From positions 1 through 34,065 of the forward strand of contig JAUYBK010000070.1 in assembly GCA_030693105.1 (NCBI GenBank): a DNA stretch of 34,065 nt, written 5' to 3'. Source of the stretch: Methanobacteriaceae archaeon. GTDB lineage: Archaea; Methanobacteriota; Methanobacteria; Methanobacteriales; Methanobacteriaceae. The notes beneath the pieces are model-generated. The model saw only the letters and a list, made by a program, of their open reading frames with translations, had not been told where the DNA came from and searched no databases. The stretch's first letter is position 1. Each line of letters starts with the position of its first letter. Below, piece after piece: positions 29,659 through 34,065 of this stretch. Position numbers and translations under genes: made by a program.

Positions 29659-30753
29659 CTAAAACAACTCATCCCCGGCTTCCCCCAAAACACTGACTAA
29701 CTTTTCCACATCTTCCACACTCAGACCGGGATGCACCGGTATAGATAATACTTCTTTAGCCGCCTTCTCAGACTCAGTGCAACTAGCAGTGTACCCCAAA
29801 TCCTGGTAGAGTTTCTGCTTGTAGATGGGTAGGGGGTAGTGTATTCCCGTTCCAATACCATTTTCATTGAGAAACTTCATGAATTCGTCCCGTTTACCAT
29901 CTGAAACACGTATGGTGTACTGGTGAAACACGTGTTTTACTCCTTCCGAAACGTAGGGGCCTTCTATACCGTCTATTTCCTTTATTTGTTCCGTCAAGTA
30001 TTCGGCATTTTCTATGCGCCTATCATTAAAATCATCCAGCCTTTCCAGTTGAACCAATCCAATTGCGGCAGATATGTCCGTCATTCGGAAATTGTATCCC
30101 AGAATTACGTGACTGTAACGTTCCTCTTCACCGTGAGCCCGTAATATTCTGATTTTATCAGCCATCTTTTTGTTATTCGTAGTTACTAGGCCACCTTCAC
30201 TGGTAGTCATGTTTTTTGTGGGATAAAAACTGAAACAGCCCATTTCACCCCATGATCCAACCATTTTACCGTTATAAAGTGCACCATGTGCCTGGGCAGC
30301 ATCTTCGATTACCACCAACCCGTTTTCATCAGCTATCCTAATAATTTCATCCATAGCGGCTGGCTGACCATAGAGGTGAACCGGGAGGATGGCCCTAGTT
30401 TTATCGGTAATAGCACTTTTTATCTTGGCTGGATCCAGGTTGTAGGTTTTCGGATCAATATCTACGAAAACTGGACGGGCGCCCACATATAGAATACAGT
30501 TACCAGTCGCTGCAAAGCTGAAAGGAGTGGTTATTACTTCATCCCCTTCTCCCACACCTGCAGCATGCACAGCAAGGTGCAGAGCAGTGGTGCCGGAGCT
30601 GACCGCCACCGCATATTTTACTCCCACGTATTCGGCGAATTTTTCCTCAAATTCGGCCACGCGAGGGCCTTGGGCAATAATTCCCGATTTTAATACATTT
30701 ACCACTTCTTCTATTTCTTTTTCACCGATAAGGGGTTTGGCAATGGGGATCAT
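29659..30753 (-). CDS. DegT/DnrJ/EryC1/StrS family PLP-dependent sugar aminotransferase
   Basis: 364 residues. Aminotransferases of this family transfer an amino group to a nucleotide-linked keto-sugar for surface glycans or glycoproteins. The PLP lysine is K180 in SFYPTKNMTTSEGG; DAAQAHGA (151-158) holds the PLP-contacting aspartate; SSGTTALHLA (52-61) binds phosphate. From memory it corresponds to MTH1188. The ATG follows GAGTGATG. No glycan genes adjoin it, so the sugar is unknown. Its upstream region (30754-30933) has an 8-bp inverted repeat. Confidence 0.92.
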   Translation of the reverse strand: MIPIAKPLIGEKEIEEVVNVLKSGIIAQGPRVAEFEEKFAEYVGVKYAVAVSSGTTALHLAVHAAGVGEGDEVITTPFSFAATGNCILYVGARPVFVDIDPKTYNLDPAKIKSAITDKTRAILPVHLYGQPAAMDEIIRIADENGLVVIEDAAQAHGALYNGKMVGSWGEMGCFSFYPTKNMTTSEGGLVTTNNKKMADKIRILRAHGEEERYSHVILGYNFRMTDISAAIGLVQLERLDDFNDRRIENAEYLTEQIKEIDGIEGPYVSEGVKHVFHQYTIRVSDGKRDEFMKFLNENGIGTGIHYPLPIYKQKLYQDLGYTASCTESEKAAKEVLSIPVHPGLSVEDVEKLVSVLGEAGDELF

Positions 30754-30782
30754 TTCATCACTCGAATTTTTTTATAGTAAAA

Positions 30783-30813
30783 TTACTTTAGAGACTTTTT
30801 AAACGTAAAGTAA
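30783..30813 (-). promoter_or_regulatory. Inverted repeat upstream of the aminotransferase
   Basis: TTACTTTA (30783-30790) and TAAAGTAA (30806-30813) form an 8-bp inverted repeat with a 15-nt loop, about 30-60 nt before the aminotransferase ATG. A minus-strand TATA-like stretch (TTATATATTG) is near 30858-30867. The site could be an operator or leader structure. The rest of 30814-30933 holds no gene that I can see. Confidence 0.35.
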
Positions 30814-30933
30814 CAAAATACTACTTATAACATCTTATTTTCATTCCTTTTTTTCAATATATAAATTCTGCCCTTCCTCAAATTGGAATGACTAAGAACC
30901 TTAATAAAATCCCATAAACACATTTAAAGGGAT

Positions 30934-31851
30934 TTATCTGGGGAAAACATTCCATAAGTCATCCTTTCTATTCCAGAATAGTAGCACGATCATTAAAAAC
31001 ACGGCCAAAATCAGGAAGGGTATGCCGGTGAATGGATTGGATGACGGAGCAGTAACCAGAGAAGGTAACCCAGGTAATCCCGAATCTGCAGAATTAAATA
31101 TAATGGCAACAAATAGATTATTTACAATATGAACTCCCGTGGCCGTTTCTATGCCGTTGTCAGCCAAGGTGATGGTCCCCAACATAAATCCGATGATGAA
31201 TGTGGATATTACAATGAAAAGACCCTGATCGGTACTACTGCCATTAAAGAAGTGAACCAGGCCAAAAAGTAGGGAAGTGACCAACAACGGGATTACCGGC
31301 CTTTTAGAGATAAGACTTACCCCTTGCATCAAGTATCCGCGGAATAATATTTCTTCAAAGGACGCCTGTACTGGAAATGTTAAAAAACTCAAAATCAGAA
31401 GGATGGAAAAAGCCTTAGGATTAGGAGAAAAGTGATAAGAAGCGGGGTTAATTAACAAATCAGGTAAGGTCAGTAAGCAAAGTATTAAAAACCATAGAAA
31501 AGCTCCTTTAAAGAGCATTTTCCAGCGGAAGTTTTCACCATAATTTATGAGTATCTTAAAGTTTTTATGATGTAAAAATCGGATAAACAGGTAAAATAAT
31601 ATAAAAGAAAAGGTGTAGGTAACGCCAGTTAACAGAATCAGGAATAATGGATTGGATATGGAGATCAGGCTGTTTATAATGGCTGGGGTTATCCCTGGAA
31701 AAAATAAAATACTGTAAATTAAGACAACTACTATTATAAAAACCCCGGCAGCTATGCTGGCCAATCCCAAAGAGCCCACGGCAGTCAAAAGATATCTCCA
31801 CCAGCCGTTTTCTCCGGTTTTTGCATTTTCTAAAAAAGGTAACCTTGACAA
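30934..31851 (-). CDS. CPBP-family intramembrane metalloprotease
   Basis: A 305-residue membrane protein with about eight helices and the family motifs: EEILFRG (E166, E167, R171), FGLVHFFNG (H200) and a later HIVNNLF. Relatives cleave prenylated proteins (Rce1) or act in bacteriocin immunity; archaeal substrates are unknown. The start is TTG 31851, 6 nt after GGAGGT, with no better ATG nearby. It is transcribed away from trm1, 85 nt apart. Confidence 0.88.
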   Translation of the reverse strand: MSRLPFLENAKTGENGWWRYLLTAVGSLGLASIAAGVFIIVVVLIYSILFFPGITPAIINSLISISNPLFLILLTGVTYTFSFILFYLFIRFLHHKNFKILINYGENFRWKMLFKGAFLWFLILCLLTLPDLLINPASYHFSPNPKAFSILLILSFLTFPVQASFEEILFRGYLMQGVSLISKRPVIPLLVTSLLFGLVHFFNGSSTDQGLFIVISTFIIGFMLGTITLADNGIETATGVHIVNNLFVAIIFNSADSGLPGLPSLVTAPSSNPFTGIPFLILAVFLMIVLLFWNRKDDLWNVFPR

Positions 31852-31936
31852 CTTATACCTCCACTAACACCTAGCTCATTCTATAATCATTAGGGATCAA
31901 TATAATATGAAGATGGAATGCTTTGAGGTTTAATTT

Positions 31937-33097
31937 ATGGATCATATGCTTATAAATGAGGGCCAGGTTAGGATAAAGGTTCCCTTCTTTGAGAAGGTAT
32001 CCTCCCGAGCCCCAGTATTCTACAACCCGGTTATGGAACTTAACCGGGACCTTTCGGTGCTGGCTTATAACCAATTTCAATCGGAAATCGATTCCGATTT
32101 ATATATCTGCGATGCCTTCGGTGGAAGTGGTATAAGAGGTATCCGCTACTCTAAAGAGGTTAAAGGTACGCAAAACGTGGTTATCAATGATATTAATCCT
32201 CAAGCAGTGGCCATGGCCCGGGAAAATGCTGCTGAAAACGGTTTGGATAACATTACCGTCTGCGAGAAAGACGCCAACATCCTACTTCGCCGGTGCAAAG
32301 GAAAGTTCAACGTGGTGGACATTGATCCATTCGGCACCCCGGCCCCTTTCATAGATTCCGCCGCGGTGAACTTACCCCGAGATGGACTTTTGGCCGTGAC
32401 GGCCACTGATACTTCTGCTCTGTGCGGTACTTATCCCGAACCCTGCTTGAGGAAATACAGTTCTAAGCCACTGAAAACTGAGTACTGTCACGAAACCGGG
32501 CTCAGGATACTGGCCGGATTTTTATCATTTGCTTTTGCCAGGTACCAGAAATATTTAACCTTTAAATTCACACACAGCACTGAACACTACTTGCGCCTGT
32601 ACGCTTCTGTGCGTAAAGGTGCTAAAAAAACAGACCTTAACCTAAAAGAGATGGGTTACATTGGACACTGTTTTAGTTGCCTTAACCGGACGATCCACAA
32701 GGAAATGAACCCCCCAGCCGGGGCCAAATGCCCCAAATGCGGCGGTCGGATGCGGGTAGCAGGGCCATTGTGGTGTGGTGAGATCCAGAACTCGGATTTT
32801 ATATCCGGAATGATCCAAAAAGTCGAGCAAATACCTATAAATCAGGAAAATAAGGCCATTAAACTGTTAGAACTGTGTAAATCAGAGGTGGGAACTCCAC
32901 CCACATTTTACGATATCCACGCGGTCTGCAGCAAGCTCAAAACCAGCGCACCATCCCTAATGAGCGTCTTGGATCTTTTGAAAGAGGAAGGTTATGTGGC
33001 CTCCCCCACCCACTTTACTCCCACCGGTATAAAGACTTCAGCACCCCTGGAAGTAGTGGAAACGGTTGTTAAAAAGTTAGTAGCTCAAAAAGGTTAA
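31937..33097 (+). CDS. trm1: tRNA (guanine(26)-N(2))-dimethyltransferase Trm1
   Basis: Trm1 dimethylates G26 of tRNA using SAM. The 386-residue product has the SAM-binding motif CDAFGGSGIRGIRY near 58-71, the catalytic DIDPFGTPAPFIDS (127-140), the characteristic CGTYPEPCLRKY, and a zinc site CFSCLNRTIHKE...CPKCGGRM. The C-terminal domain is the small helical domain of archaeal Trm1. GAGG lies before the ATG. It ends in a G/C hairpin and T run. Confidence 0.95.
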   Translation: MDHMLINEGQVRIKVPFFEKVSSRAPVFYNPVMELNRDLSVLAYNQFQSEIDSDLYICDAFGGSGIRGIRYSKEVKGTQNVVINDINPQAVAMARENAAENGLDNITVCEKDANILLRRCKGKFNVVDIDPFGTPAPFIDSAAVNLPRDGLLAVTATDTSALCGTYPEPCLRKYSSKPLKTEYCHETGLRILAGFLSFAFARYQKYLTFKFTHSTEHYLRLYASVRKGAKKTDLNLKEMGYIGHCFSCLNRTIHKEMNPPAGAKCPKCGGRMRVAGPLWCGEIQNSDFISGMIQKVEQIPINQENKAIKLLELCKSEVGTPPTFYDIHAVCSKLKTSAPSLMSVLDLLKEEGYVASPTHFTPTGIKTSAPLEVVETVVKKLVAQKG

Positions 33098-33117
33098 TTT
33101 TAAAATAAAATTGAAGA

Positions 33118-33150
33118 GGGGGTGAAAAAATTATTCCCCCACTTTTTTTT
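33118..33150 (+). terminator. Terminator of trm1
   Basis: Five G (33118-33122) pair with five C (33136-33140) around an A-rich loop, followed by eight T (33143-33150). The T run ends at the stop codon of the convergent downstream gene. Confidence 0.7.
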
Positions 33151-33841
33151 AATATTCGTAGTCTAGCATGCCGTTGGTGTAATAATACTGTAATTCGGAT
33201 GCGTGCTGCAGTTCAAAGTTTCGGTAGGGCAAACTAAAGTAAGGCTGGATCATCCCTTTAAGGATGTAGTAATAGGCAGCAACCCGCCCATACTGGTACC
33301 AGGATATTTGTACATAGAGTGGAAATCCACATCCCTGATTGATTATAGGATTACCAGCACGGGCCGTTCCATGGTACACCATGGGTATGGGTCCTTGTTG
33401 ACCATTTTTAGCCGCTAAGTTGTTGACGTAAGCCATGGCATCGTCGTAATTATCGAAGACCAGACCGTCAGCCTTGTACTGCCACCGGTCCTTTGGTATA
33501 CCAAATACGAAAGTCTGCAGTACGTCATTCCAATCAATGTCTGTTTTGGCCTTATTAACCTTATCTACAAAGGCCAGTTCGATTATGGTTACATTATCTT
33601 CCTTGTAATGACGGTAGTTGGAATCCCCTGCGAAGTGGACTACCAGGGCACATTTTGATCCCCTCTGTTGGGCATACTGGGCCAGGAGCTGGGAGTGAGG
33701 GTGTCCAGGATACATGTCCGGGTTAGCTAATTTAACAAATCCTAATCTCCCTATCGGGTCAACAGGACCCATGAGACTGGATAAGAACAGATAACCCCCA
33801 AACAGTACCAGGATCAGTACTATAATAAGCTGCCATTTCAA
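33149..33841 (-). CDS. Membrane-anchored protein of unknown function
   Basis: I do not recognise this 230-residue product. It has one N-terminal hydrophobic helix after a lysine (MKWQLIIVLILVLFGGYLFL), so it is probably exported and anchored. The rest is soluble and rich in Tyr and Gln. It includes DPIGRLGFVKLANPDMYPGH near 30-49, VVHFAGDSNYRHYKEDN, IPMVYHGTARAGNPIINQGC and a tyrosine-rich tail (LQYYYTNGMLDYEY). The two cysteines could form a disulfide. Start: TTG 33841, 5 nt after AGGTGA. The GTG at 33850 is inside that ribosome site. It stands alone, convergent with trm1. Confidence 0.75.
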   Translation of the reverse strand: MKWQLIIVLILVLFGGYLFLSSLMGPVDPIGRLGFVKLANPDMYPGHPHSQLLAQYAQQRGSKCALVVHFAGDSNYRHYKEDNVTIIELAFVDKVNKAKTDIDWNDVLQTFVFGIPKDRWQYKADGLVFDNYDDAMAYVNNLAAKNGQQGPIPMVYHGTARAGNPIINQGCGFPLYVQISWYQYGRVAAYYYILKGMIQPYFSLPYRNFELQHASELQYYYTNGMLDYEY

Positions 33842-33850
33842 TATATTCAC

Positions 33851-34065
33851 CTAAGTATGATTTATCTGATATTTTATAGTATCCGTATGGATAATTTTCT
33901 TCATGAAAAATCGAGTTAATTTATATATTATAGCCCTGTTCTAACCTTTAAAGGTTGTGATCTACGAAATGTGAATGAGACTTCTAAGCCCCTTTTATAA
34001 AATTCTGATTTATTTAGATCCCTAAAACAATATTTTAGTAGACTTAGCCTAATTTTTTCACCTTT
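33851..34065. other. Intergenic region with promoter-like elements and a 14-bp palindrome
   Basis: A minus-strand TATA-like box ACTATAAAATATC (about 33869-33881) could serve the preceding gene. A plus-strand box TTAATTTATATATTATAG (33916-33933) is followed by the perfect palindrome AACCTTTAAAGGTT (33943-33956), near the start site it predicts. No complete gene is seen; a plus-strand gene may begin outside the window. Confidence 0.4.

Overview
The window is about 34 kb of a hydrogenotrophic, class I methanogen chromosome, most likely Methanobacterium or a close relative in Methanobacteriaceae. The mcr operon (mcrBDCGA) is followed directly by the eight-gene mtr operon (mtrEDCBAFGH). Nearby lie mvhDGA, comB, and homologues of small proteins first studied in Methanothermobacter thermautotrophicus (the MTH1184 and MTH1187 families). 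From memory, gene content and order match the MTH1156-MTH1188 stretch of that organism. Base composition is moderate, with AT-rich archaeal promoters (TATA boxes) and strong Shine-Dalgarno (SD) sites, which suggests a mesophilic relative. I see no tRNA, rRNA, CRISPR array, insertion sequence or prophage. The window reads as conserved core chromosome.

Layout. Positions 1-1983 (minus): mvhA (cut by the window edge), mvhG, mvhD. A 481-bp AT-rich spacer follows. Positions 2474-4449 (plus): sufC and sufB, then a decayed fae pseudogene (4554-5016). Positions 5097-9126 (minus): PRC-barrel protein, cobY, methanogenesis marker 14, a UspA-type protein and a sodium/calcium antiporter. Positions 9352-19125 (minus): mtrH back to mtrE, then mcrA back to mcrB, with a hairpin terminator at the end of each operon. 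Position 19388 (plus): mmp10, transcribed away from mcr. Positions 20681-23991 (minus): a DUF134 regulator, a membrane metallophosphoesterase, methanogenesis marker 7 and an overlapping unknown partner. Positions 24210-28245 (plus): TRAM protein, comB, TraB-family protein, DUF1922 protein and a GTPBP1-like GTPase. Positions 28238-33850: a TtuA/Ncs6-like tRNA thiolase (minus), an MTH1187-family thiamine-binding protein (plus), a DegT/DnrJ aminotransferase (minus), a CPBP membrane protease (minus), trm1 (plus) and a membrane-anchored unknown protein (minus).

How the genes work together. Mtr makes methyl-coenzyme M and pumps sodium ions. Mcr reduces methyl-coenzyme M to methane and leaves the CoM-CoB heterodisulfide. 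Mvh passes H2 electrons to heterodisulfide reductase. ComB makes part of coenzyme M, and CobY helps make the corrinoid that MtrA carries. Mmp10 methylates an arginine of McrA. McrC and Mmp7 belong to the Mcr activation machinery. SufBC supplies iron-sulfur clusters. The region is therefore a methane-forming core with its maturation genes around it. The most informative unexplained items are: the uncharacterised gene translationally coupled to mmp7; a terminator-like hairpin and two palindromes in the mcr promoter/leader; the multiply broken fae; two genes (sufC, mmp14) whose SD sites point to CTG starts; and a 36-bp face-to-face pair of apparently leaderless promoters.
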